Below are positions 7,066 through 13,681 of a DNA stretch of 15,602 bases, piece by piece; positions within the stretch are counted from its first letter, which is position 1, and each line of letters starts with the position of its first letter. The position numbers and the translations under genes are program-made. Under the pieces are notes generated by a model that had not been told where the DNA came from, did not search any database, and was given only the letters and a program-made list of their open reading frames with translations. Source of the DNA: Eubacterium sp. (lineage in GTDB: Bacteria; Bacillota; Clostridia; Lachnospirales; Lachnospiraceae); the NCBI GenBank assembly GCA_022776205.1, contig JALFIK010000155.1, positions 1-15,602 of the forward strand, read 5' to 3'.

Positions 7066-8573
7066 TGAAGATGCGGACGATAAGAGTATTCATGGGAATG
7101 GGACGGCAGAATCTTCTTCAGGTCCTGCAAAAAAAAGGGGAGCATATTTCTGCTTCCTGTGGAGGAATCGGAGTCTGTAAGAAATGCCGGGTCCGTTTTC
7201 TAAGAGACGCACCGGAACCCACCCTCACTGAGAAGGCAGTTTTTACAGAAAAAGAGGTGGAAGAGGGATGGCGCCTTGCCTGTGAAACAGAAATCTTTGG
7301 GGAAGTGGAGATTGCGATTCCGGATGGACCGGATGAAGATTCCATGGTGGTGGAATCCGGTTTTTTTACAGAGGGAATCAATTCGAAGAGAAAAGCTAAA
7401 ACAGATTCCGTTGTCTGTAATTTTGGGGAGAGTGTTATGGCAGTCGACATTGGGACGACAACAATTGCTGCTTCCCTTGTTGATCCATTTTCGAAAAATA
7501 TTCTGAAAACCGTGACCGGAGTTAATCACCAGAGAGCATTTGGTGCTGATGTAATCTCAAGAATTCATGCTTCGAATGAAGGAAAAGGAAGAGCTTTACA
7601 GAGAAGTATTTTGGGTGATCTCACCGGTCTTGCCGGTAAACTTGGGGTATCTTTTGAGAATACACCATGTATTATTTCGGCCAATACGACGATGGAACAT
7701 CTTCTTGAGGGACTGTCCTGTAAAACATTAGGTGTTTCTCCGTATAAACCGGTTGATGTTTCCCTGCATACCTTTAAAAATATGACGCTTCTTCCCGGAA
7801 TCAGTACCTTTGTCGGAGCTGATATCGTAAGCGGAATCATTGCCTGCAATATGGATTGCAGGGAGCAGTACAGTCTGTTGGTCGATCTTGGTACCAACGG
7901 GGAGATGGTTCTTGGAAACCGGGAGAAAATGTTTGTCACATCCACAGCGGCAGGTCCTGCTTTTGAAGGGGGAAATATCAGCTGTGGTATGGCAGGAATA
8001 CCCGGAGCAATTTGTTCGGTTTCTTTAACCGAAAACAACAGAAAGATTCAGACAATTGGTGATGAGAAGCCGATAGGAATTTGTGGGACCGGTGTGCTGG
8101 AGACCGTTTATGAACTTGTGAAGGAAAACTATGCCGATGAGACCGGATTATTCGGAGACAACTATTTTGAATCCGGCGTTTTACTGGCACCCGGTGTTGT
8201 ATTTACCCAAAAGGATATTCGGGAAGTGCAGCTTGCTAAGGGAGCGATCCGGGCAGGAATTGAAATTCTCATGAAAGAGGCAGAGATTACACCGGATGAA
8301 ATTGAGAGAGTCTATCTTGCCGGAGGTTTTGGACAAAAGATTGCTGTCGATAAAGCGGTGGGAATCGGAATGATCCCGAAAGCTTTTTCCGGGAAAATAA
8401 TTGCGGCAGGAAATAGTTCCCTGGCCGGAGCCGTAAATTTTGCTTTTCATCCTGAGATGAGGGAACGGTGGGAGAAAGTCATAGGTTCATCAACAGAGAT
8501 TCCTCTGGCACTTCATCCAAAATTTCATGATTTGTATCTAAAATATATGAACTTTACTGAAATAAAAGAATAA
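7065..8573 (+). CDS. [2Fe-2S] ferredoxin / ASKHA-domain protein (RACo-like, DUF4445)
   Basis: 502 residues. The N-terminal domain has a [2Fe-2S] pattern C32-x5-C38-x2-C41-x31-C73. The ASKHA ATPase fold begins near residue 125 with the phosphate loops VDIGTTTIAAS and, near 270, LVDLGTNGEM, then an adenosine-site motif VYLAGGFG near 425. This is the plan of corrinoid activators such as RACo, which use ATP to push an electron to a low-potential acceptor. RACo itself has about 630 residues, so the linker and middle region are short here. No corrinoid protein, methyltransferase or 2-hydroxyacyl-CoA dehydratase lies in the window. It overlaps the acyl-CoA ligase stop by one base and has no strong ribosome site of its own, so it depends on coupled translation. 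The target is unknown. Confidence 0.85.
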   Translation: MKMRTIRVFMGMGRQNLLQVLQKKGEHISASCGGIGVCKKCRVRFLRDAPEPTLTEKAVFTEKEVEEGWRLACETEIFGEVEIAIPDGPDEDSMVVESGFFTEGINSKRKAKTDSVVCNFGESVMAVDIGTTTIAASLVDPFSKNILKTVTGVNHQRAFGADVISRIHASNEGKGRALQRSILGDLTGLAGKLGVSFENTPCIISANTTMEHLLEGLSCKTLGVSPYKPVDVSLHTFKNMTLLPGISTFVGADIVSGIIACNMDCREQYSLLVDLGTNGEMVLGNREKMFVTSTAAGPAFEGGNISCGMAGIPGAICSVSLTENNRKIQTIGDEKPIGICGTGVLETVYELVKENYADETGLFGDNYFESGVLLAPGVVFTQKDIREVQLAKGAIRAGIEILMKEAEITPDEIERVYLAGGFGQKIAVDKAVGIGMIPKAFSGKIIAAGNSSLAGAVNFAFHPEMRERWEKVIGSSTEIPLALHPKFHDLYLKYMNFTEIKE

Positions 8574-8588
8574 AGAAAAAAGCAGAAG

Positions 8589-8632
8589 AAATCCGCAGGT
8601 GGGAAGAGAATTTCCGGCCTGCGGATTTTTCA
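8589..8632 (+). terminator. Intrinsic terminator after the ligase-ASKHA unit
   Basis: Perfect 11-bp stem AAATCCGCAGG / CCTGCGGATTT with an 18-base loop (itself containing GGAA/TTCC), followed by a T run. It lies between two convergent genes and may also slow minus-strand transcription from the symporter. Confidence 0.88.
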
Positions 8633-8645
8633 TTTAAATAAAAAC

Positions 8646-10178
8646 CTAGTCTCCAAGGGCTGTCTTTGCAGAAACCTTATTTGTCTTGTCATAACATGCA
8701 AAAGTATCTTCCACAAGTTTTTGATCCGGCTTTTTCGTAAAAATGCTGACTACAGGAACGATAATCAGTCCGGCGAGCATGGCAAAAGCACCACAGTTGA
8801 TTGGCGACTGAAGTAAGGCTGGAAAATGGGAGCCAAAAAGCATATCGAGAATCATAATGATACAGCCGAAAAGGAACGAAGCCCAGCATCCGGCTTTCGT
8901 TGTTCCTTTCCAGTAAAGAGAATAGAGGAACGGTGCCAGAAAAGATCCGGCAAGGGCACCCCAGGAGATTCCCATGAGCTGTGCGATGAACGTAACGGAG
9001 CTCTTATACTGAATCATTGCGATGACAGCAGAAATTGCGATAAATACAACAATCAGAACCCGGATAAACAGAACCTGTTTTTTCTCGTTCATTTCCTTAA
9101 TGATATTGTCTTTAATAAAATCAATCGTCAGTGTGGAACTTGAGGCAATGACTAGAGAAGACAGGGTCGACATGGAAGCGGACAGAACAAGAATCACTAC
9201 CAGTGCAATTAAAACCGGGCTTAAATCTTCGAGCATGGTTGGGATAATGGAATCAAAACCGTTTGCCGCAATATCAATCTTATCGGAGAAAAGTCGTCCG
9301 AAACCGCCCAGAAAATAGCATCCACCAGCAACGACTAATGCAAAAATTGTGGAGATGATCGTTCCTTTCTTAATGGAATCTTCATTATCAATGGCATAGA
9401 ATTTCTGTACCATTTGTGGCAAACCCCAGGTTCCCAGAGAAGTGAGGATCACTACACCGAGAAGGCTTACCGGATCAGGGCCCAAAAAAGAAGCAAAGAT
9501 TCCCGGGGTGGTGGAAACAGTTGGATCGGAAACTTTTGCAAGTCCGTCCATGGCTGCCATCAGACCGCCCTTACTGCTAAGGACTGCCACAATAACGGCA
9601 ACGATACCTACCAGCATAACAATACCCTGAATAAAGTCATTGATCGCAGTGGCCATATATCCTCCGGCAATGACATAAATGGCAGTCAGGACAGCCATGA
9701 GCACGATACAGATCGAATAATCAATATGGAATGCCATACCAAACAGACGGGAAAGACCGTTGTACAGGGAAGCAGTATAAGGAATCAGGAAAATAAAAAT
9801 AATGGCGGAAGCAGCGATTTTAAGAGATTTGCTTTGAAAGCGTTCTCCGAAAAACTGCGGCATGGTAGCAGAGTCCAGATGCTGGGTCATAATCCTGGTT
9901 CTTCTTCCGAGAATGACCCAGGCAAGAAGAGATCCGATGATGGCATTACCGATTCCGGCCCAGGTGGCAGCAATTCCGAACCGCCATCCGAACTGTCCGG
10001 CATATCCGACGAATACAACTGCAGAAAAATAAGAAGTTCCGAAAGCAAAGGCAGTGAGCCACGGGCCGACAGAACGTCCTCCAAGTACAAATCCGTTTAC
10101 GTCTGTTGCATTCTTCCGGCAGTAGAAACCGATGGTAATCAAAACCAGGAAGTAAGCAACTAAAAGTAGTAGTTTCAT
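8646..10178 (-). CDS. Sodium:solute symporter (SSS family)
   Basis: A 510-residue membrane protein with about 13 predicted hydrophobic helices and the SSS/PutP layout. The N-terminal helix is followed by a Gly-rich GGRSVGPWLTAFAFGTSYFS (the substrate and Na+ region of helices 1-2). Then come YVIAGGYMATAINDFIQG and, near residue 335, the Ser/Thr-rich helix SASMSTLSSLVIASSS that holds the second sodium site in PutP. It moves a small organic solute (proline, pantothenate, a monocarboxylate or similar) into the cell with Na+; the solute cannot be told. The start has AGAGGAG six bases upstream and a promoter at 10234-10262. It is monocistronic and convergent with the ASKHA gene. Uptake of an amino acid or aryl acid for the neighbouring pathway is a guess from position only. 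Confidence 0.9.
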   Translation of the reverse strand: MKLLLLVAYFLVLITIGFYCRKNATDVNGFVLGGRSVGPWLTAFAFGTSYFSAVVFVGYAGQFGWRFGIAATWAGIGNAIIGSLLAWVILGRRTRIMTQHLDSATMPQFFGERFQSKSLKIAASAIIFIFLIPYTASLYNGLSRLFGMAFHIDYSICIVLMAVLTAIYVIAGGYMATAINDFIQGIVMLVGIVAVIVAVLSSKGGLMAAMDGLAKVSDPTVSTTPGIFASFLGPDPVSLLGVVILTSLGTWGLPQMVQKFYAIDNEDSIKKGTIISTIFALVVAGGCYFLGGFGRLFSDKIDIAANGFDSIIPTMLEDLSPVLIALVVILVLSASMSTLSSLVIASSSTLTIDFIKDNIIKEMNEKKQVLFIRVLIVVFIAISAVIAMIQYKSSVTFIAQLMGISWGALAGSFLAPFLYSLYWKGTTKAGCWASFLFGCIIMILDMLFGSHFPALLQSPINCGAFAMLAGLIIVPVVSIFTKKPDQKLVEDTFACYDKTNKVSAKTALGD

Positions 10179-10233
10179 AATTTCTCCTCTCTTAAATGTT
10201 TACTTTTACACTTTAATTGTGAAAACTATAAAA

Positions 10234-10262
10234 ACTTTAACACATAAAACTTAAAAAGTCAA
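10234..10262 (-). promoter_or_regulatory. Probable promoter of the symporter gene
   Basis: On the minus strand: TTGACT (10257-10262), a 17-base spacer and TAAAGT (10234-10239), about 55 bases before the ATG. The -35 is good, the -10 moderate (four of six). Confidence 0.5.
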
Positions 10263-10291
10263 CAAAAGTCTGGAAAAATCAGGAGGAAAAT

Positions 10292-10369
10292 TTGGCTAAA
10301 ATTGTCATAAAAAACAATATGATATTGAAGAACACATATCATAACAAGAAAAAATATATCATATTATAA
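10292..10369 (+). CDS. Possible 25-codon leader ORF upstream of spo0A
   Basis: A perfect AGGAGG (10281-10286) is followed after 5 bases by TTG and 25 sense codons to a TAA. The peptide starts MAKIVIKNN and is Lys/Asn-rich, with no recognised domain. The only support is the ribosome site; the region is AT-rich, so the codons themselves prove nothing. It lies 96 bases before the spo0A start and could be a leader peptide, or chance. Confidence 0.2.
   Translation: MAKIVIKNNMILKNTYHNKKKYIIL
10318..10363. repeat. Three copies of an 8-bp motif upstream of spo0A
   Basis: TATGATAT at 10318-10325 and its reverse complement ATATCATA at 10336-10343 and 10356-10363. The last two are spaced by 20 bases (about two helical turns); the first two form an 8-bp inverted repeat with a 10-base loop. 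This is the longest gap in the window (10179-10465, 287 bases). I see no convincing -10/-35 for spo0A and no TGTCGAA-type 0A box in it. The repeats are the best candidate for control. Confidence 0.35.
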
Positions 10370-10465
10370 ATAATAACAAATAAATTGTGATGAAAACAAG
10401 TTATTTTAAAAAGTAACCATATAAAATCATGACAGAAGGTGTTGCATTTTACAGGAGGATGTTCC

Positions 10466-11278
10466 ATGGCAAATATTAATGTAGCGATAGTAGATGACAA
10501 TGAGAGAACCCGTCATAATTTAAAGGATTTGATTTCGAGGGAAAAGGATATGACGGTGGTTGGCAGTGCGTCTGACGGGATGGATGCTCTGGCAATGATT
10601 GAGGTGACGAAGCCGGATGTGGTACTTCTTGACATCATTATGCCCAAAATGGACGGCCTTGGGGTGATGGAGGAAGTGAACAACAACAATAAATTTTCAA
10701 GCAAACCAGCTTTTATCGTCCTGACAGCCCTCGACCGGGAAAATATTATGGAGGAAGCTTTAAAGCTCGGTGCGGGTTATGTCATTTTAAAACCGTATGA
10801 TCAAGGTTCCGTGTTAAAAAAAATTCGTCAGGTAAAGAAAAACGGAACCGGACGGGATGAAAAAAGAGAGTACATAAGGTATGAGGAAGAAAATGCAGTT
10901 GCGGATGGGGATTACTGTCTTGAAGTAATTGTGACCAATATTATACATGAGATCGGAGTTCCGGCTCATATTAAGGGATATCAGTATTTAAGAGATTCTA
11001 TCATTATTGCAGTGAAAGATATGGACATTTTGAACTCCATCACGAAACAGCTTTATCCGACCATTGCCAAAATGCACCATACCACATCTTCCAGGGTGGA
11101 GCGGGCAATCCGCCATGCCATAGAGGTTGCCTGGAACCGGGGAAAGATGGATACAATGAATGAGCTTTTTGGCTATACAATTCATGCGGGAAAAGGGAAA
11201 CCGACAAATTCCGAGTTCATTGCCCTGATTGCGGATAAAATCCGACTGGAATATAAGGGAAAACTGAATTTATGTTAA
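10466..11278 (+). CDS. spo0A: Spo0A-type sporulation response regulator, copy 1
   Basis: 270 residues, close to the 267 of B. subtilis Spo0A. The receiver domain (about residues 5-120) has the full phosphorylation set: D10 and D11, phospho-acceptor D56 in LLDIIMP, T87, and K109 in KPYD. The DNA-binding domain (about 155-270) is strongly Spo0A-like, with EIGVPAHIKGYQY, the recognition helix SSRVERAIRHAIEVAW and GKPTNSEFIALIADK. Phosphorylated Spo0A controls entry into sporulation and other stationary-phase genes. I place the start at ATG 10466, six bases behind AGGAGGA; an in-frame GTG at 10439 has no such site. In Clostridia spo0A usually follows spoIVB; here the upstream gene is an unrelated divergent symporter. 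A second copy follows 18 bases downstream in the same operon. Confidence 0.95.
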   Translation: MANINVAIVDDNERTRHNLKDLISREKDMTVVGSASDGMDALAMIEVTKPDVVLLDIIMPKMDGLGVMEEVNNNNKFSSKPAFIVLTALDRENIMEEALKLGAGYVILKPYDQGSVLKKIRQVKKNGTGRDEKREYIRYEEENAVADGDYCLEVIVTNIIHEIGVPAHIKGYQYLRDSIIIAVKDMDILNSITKQLYPTIAKMHHTTSSRVERAIRHAIEVAWNRGKMDTMNELFGYTIHAGKGKPTNSEFIALIADKIRLEYKGKLNLC

Positions 11279-11296
11279 AGATGGGAGGAATATGAT

Positions 11297-12091
11297 ATGG
11301 ATCAAACTAAAAAATTAAATGTACTTGTGGCAGACAGTTCAGAATATGCTACCAGACATGTGGCCGATTTTTTTGCACAAAGAGATAAACTTCAACTGGT
11401 TGATTTTGTAAAAAACGGGAAAGATGCTTACAAAAGAATTATTGAAAAAAAACCGGATCTTGTAATGATCGATGTCATTCTTCCGGAAATTGACGGTTTT
11501 ACCGTAATAGAAAAAATAAAAAATAATCCATCGGTAAGGGTTCAGCCATATTTTGTGATCGTGTCATCCATGGGGAACCAGTCCATGGTGGAATATGCCA
11601 GCAGAATTGGTGTGTCCTATTATATCATGAAACCTTTTGACATGAATAAAACTATGGAGAGAATCTGCAAGATCAGTCATCTTCATTCGGAAACAGAGGA
11701 GATGGAAAGATCATCTGTAAAAATCTGCAGGGAAGATAATCTGGAGAGTGATGTGACGGAGATTATTCGTAAAATAGGAATTCCGGCACATATTAAGGGA
11801 TATCAGTATATCAGAGAAGCCATTATCATGACAGTAAATGATATGAATCTTCTTAATTATATTACAAAACTTCTTTATCCGACGATTGCCAAAAAATATA
11901 AAACGACCTCATCCAGTGTAGAGCGGGCAATCCGCCATGCCATTGAAGTCGCCTGGAATAAAGGGAAAATAGATGTTCTTGAGGAACTGTTTGGATATAC
12001 GGTGAGTGCAGGGAAAGGGAAACCGACAAATTCAGAATTTATTGCATTGATTGCGGACAAGCTACGGCTGGAATATCGGATGCACGCATAA
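11297..12091 (+). CDS. Spo0A-type response regulator, copy 2 with diverged receiver
   Basis: 264 residues. A hand alignment without gaps gives about 31% identity (33 of 108) to copy 1 in the receiver, but about 76% (81 of 107) in the DNA-binding domain, so this is a paralogue, not a recent duplicate. Phospho-acceptor D59 (MIDVILP), S90 in place of the switch Thr, and K112 (KPFD) are present. The acidic pair is D13-S14 instead of Asp-Asp, so one Mg2+-binding residue is lost. The recognition helix keeps VERAIRHAIEVAWN, but the Arg before it in copy 1 is Ser here. It may bind the same 0A boxes with weaker or different phosphorylation. An AGGAGG-like site precedes the ATG; the gap to copy 1 is 18 bases. 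It is not followed by an obvious terminator. Confidence 0.93.
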   Translation: MDQTKKLNVLVADSSEYATRHVADFFAQRDKLQLVDFVKNGKDAYKRIIEKKPDLVMIDVILPEIDGFTVIEKIKNNPSVRVQPYFVIVSSMGNQSMVEYASRIGVSYYIMKPFDMNKTMERICKISHLHSETEEMERSSVKICREDNLESDVTEIIRKIGIPAHIKGYQYIREAIIMTVNDMNLLNYITKLLYPTIAKKYKTTSSSVERAIRHAIEVAWNKGKIDVLEELFGYTVSAGKGKPTNSEFIALIADKLRLEYRMHA

Positions 12092-12105
12092 CCGGAAAAT
12101 GATAT

Positions 12106-12134
12106 TTGAGCCTTTTTTACTTCTATGTTATAAT
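12106..12134 (+). promoter_or_regulatory. Promoter of the glycogen synthase gene
   Basis: TTGAGC (12106-12111), a 17-base spacer and a perfect TATAAT (12129-12134), about 45 bases before the ATG. So glgA has its own transcript start, though read-through from spo0A copy 2 is also possible because no terminator lies between. Confidence 0.8.
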
Positions 12135-12180
12135 CTGGGTAATTATCTGAAAAACTAAAAAGAATACGCTGGAGGAAATT

Positions 12181-13623
12181 ATGAAAAAGATACTTTTTGC
12201 ATCTGCAGAATGTGCTCCTTTTATAAAAACAGGAGGCCTGGGTGCCGTTGTGGGATCTCTTCCCAAACAGATTAATCAAAAAAAATTTGAGGTGAGGGTG
12301 GTTCTCCCCTGTTATGAATGTATTGATAAGAAATGGAGAGAGAGGATGACAACAGAGGTTACGTTTCCGGTACATCTCGGATGGAGAACACAGCCGGCAA
12401 TCGTAAAAAAACTTTCCTATGAGGGAATTATCTATTATTTTATCGAAAATAATTTCTATTATTGCGGTGATTCCCCTTATTTTGATATGTGGGTAGATAT
12501 AGAGAAGTTCAGTTTCTTCTCTAAGGCGGTTCTTGAGATGTTGTCCTATCTAAAGTATGAACCGGATATTATCCATTGTCATGACTGGCACAGTTCCCTT
12601 ATTCCGGTATTTTTGAATGCGTTTTATAAAAGAAATCCATTTTATAAAAAAATTAAAACAATAATCACCATTCACAACTTAAAATACCAGGGAACGACGG
12701 ACATTGATCGTCTTAAAGATATTACCGGACTTCCGGATTCTTTCTTTACAAGTGAGGGACTGGAATTTTATCACAGTGCCAATCTGCTTAAAGGAGGGCT
12801 CATGTGTGCGGACCAGATTACTACGGTAAGCCGGACATATGCAGCGGAAATCATGCAGCCCGAATATGGCGAAGGACTCGACGGAGTATTACGGTACCGG
12901 GCAAAAGATGTTTCGGGAATTGTCAACGGAATTGATTATGATCTTTATGATCCGTCAAAAGATCCTTATCTATCCCAGACATATGATGCCACATCTTTCC
13001 AAAAAGGAAAACAGAAAAACAGAGGGGCGCTTCAGGAAAAGACAGGTCTTGCGAAAAAGAAAGTGTTTACCATGGGAATAGTATCGAGACTGACCGATCA
13101 GAAAGGATTTGCCCTTTTTACGGATATTATGGATCGGCTTTTAAAAATGCCCCTACAGCTTTATGTCCTCGGTGACGGGGAGGAAACGTACCGCAATATG
13201 TTTCTTAGTGCAAAAGCGAAATATCCGAAGAAAGTATTTGTACAGTTTGATTATAATGATGAGATGGCAAAAGCAATTTATGCAGGCTGTGATGCCATTT
13301 TGATGCCGTCTTTATTTGAACCCTGTGGATTATGCCAGCTTATGGCCCTTCGTTACGGAGCGGTTCCTGTTGTGAGAAAGACAGGAGGACTGAATGATAC
13401 AGTTTCGGCATATAATCAAAAGCGGCACACAGGTACTGGATTTGTTTTTCAAAAGTATGATTCGGAAGCCTTTTTCAATGAGATTAAAAAAGCAAGGGAT
13501 GTTTATAAAGACAGTCCTTTGGAGTGGAATGGGATAATTGAGCGGGGGATGAAGAAGAATTTTTCCTGGAAAACTTCTTCAAAAAAATATGAAAAGCTCT
13601 ATGAGCGCATGCTTTCAGAGTAA
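12181..13623 (+). CDS. glgA: Glycogen synthase (ADP-glucose type, GT5)
   Basis: 480 residues, the usual bacterial GlgA length. It extends alpha-1,4-glucan chains using ADP-glucose in the cytoplasm. Seen: KTGGLGAVVGSLPK at residues 16-29, HDWHSSLIP near 136 (GT5 core), IVNGID near 246, the SRLTDQKG loop near 301-308 and EPCGLCQLMALRYG near 380 with the catalytic Glu. Most bacterial enzymes have KTGGL-x-DV at the N-terminus; here the Asp is Ala (A22), at a position tied to ADP-glucose binding in E. coli. The rest of the active site looks intact, so it may be an active paralogue with altered sugar-donor use. A GGAGGAAATT precedes the ATG. It has its own promoter and terminator; no other glycogen gene is beside it. 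Confidence 0.92.
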   Translation: MKKILFASAECAPFIKTGGLGAVVGSLPKQINQKKFEVRVVLPCYECIDKKWRERMTTEVTFPVHLGWRTQPAIVKKLSYEGIIYYFIENNFYYCGDSPYFDMWVDIEKFSFFSKAVLEMLSYLKYEPDIIHCHDWHSSLIPVFLNAFYKRNPFYKKIKTIITIHNLKYQGTTDIDRLKDITGLPDSFFTSEGLEFYHSANLLKGGLMCADQITTVSRTYAAEIMQPEYGEGLDGVLRYRAKDVSGIVNGIDYDLYDPSKDPYLSQTYDATSFQKGKQKNRGALQEKTGLAKKKVFTMGIVSRLTDQKGFALFTDIMDRLLKMPLQLYVLGDGEETYRNMFLSAKAKYPKKVFVQFDYNDEMAKAIYAGCDAILMPSLFEPCGLCQLMALRYGAVPVVRKTGGLNDTVSAYNQKRHTGTGFVFQKYDSEAFFNEIKKARDVYKDSPLEWNGIIERGMKKNFSWKTSSKKYEKLYERMLSE

Positions 13624-13634
13624 AAAGAAATAAC

Positions 13635-13676
13635 AGGAGCCGGACAAAACTGATAATCTGTCCGGCCCCTTTTTCT
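13635..13676 (+). terminator. Intrinsic terminator after glgA
   Basis: Stem AGGAGCCGGACA / TGTCCGGCCCCT with one A-C mismatch (10 of 11 pairs match apart from it) and a 12-base loop, followed by TTTTTC. It sits between the convergent glgA and rqcH ends. Confidence 0.88.
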
Positions 13677-13681
13677 TAAGT

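Noticed and set aside
9414..10163. Plus-strand open frame (249 codons) opposite the symporter gene
   Set aside because: Antisense to hydrophobic helices, so it reads as a highly polar Ser/Asn/Gly/Lys-rich product; no motif or start signal.
10217..10225. TTGTGAAAA half-site resembling a Rex (redox repressor) operator before the symporter
   Set aside because: Only one arm is present; the matching TTCACAA half is missing at the required spacing.
10385..10425. TTGTGA...TAAAAA and TATAAA as a spo0A promoter
   Set aside because: -35/-10 matches are too poor in such AT-rich DNA to call. No sigma-H promoter with a recognisable -10 was found either.
11875..12375. Minus-strand open frame (166 codons) over the end of spo0A copy 2 and the start of glgA
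   Set aside because: Opposite two strong genes and their promoter; no recognisable protein.
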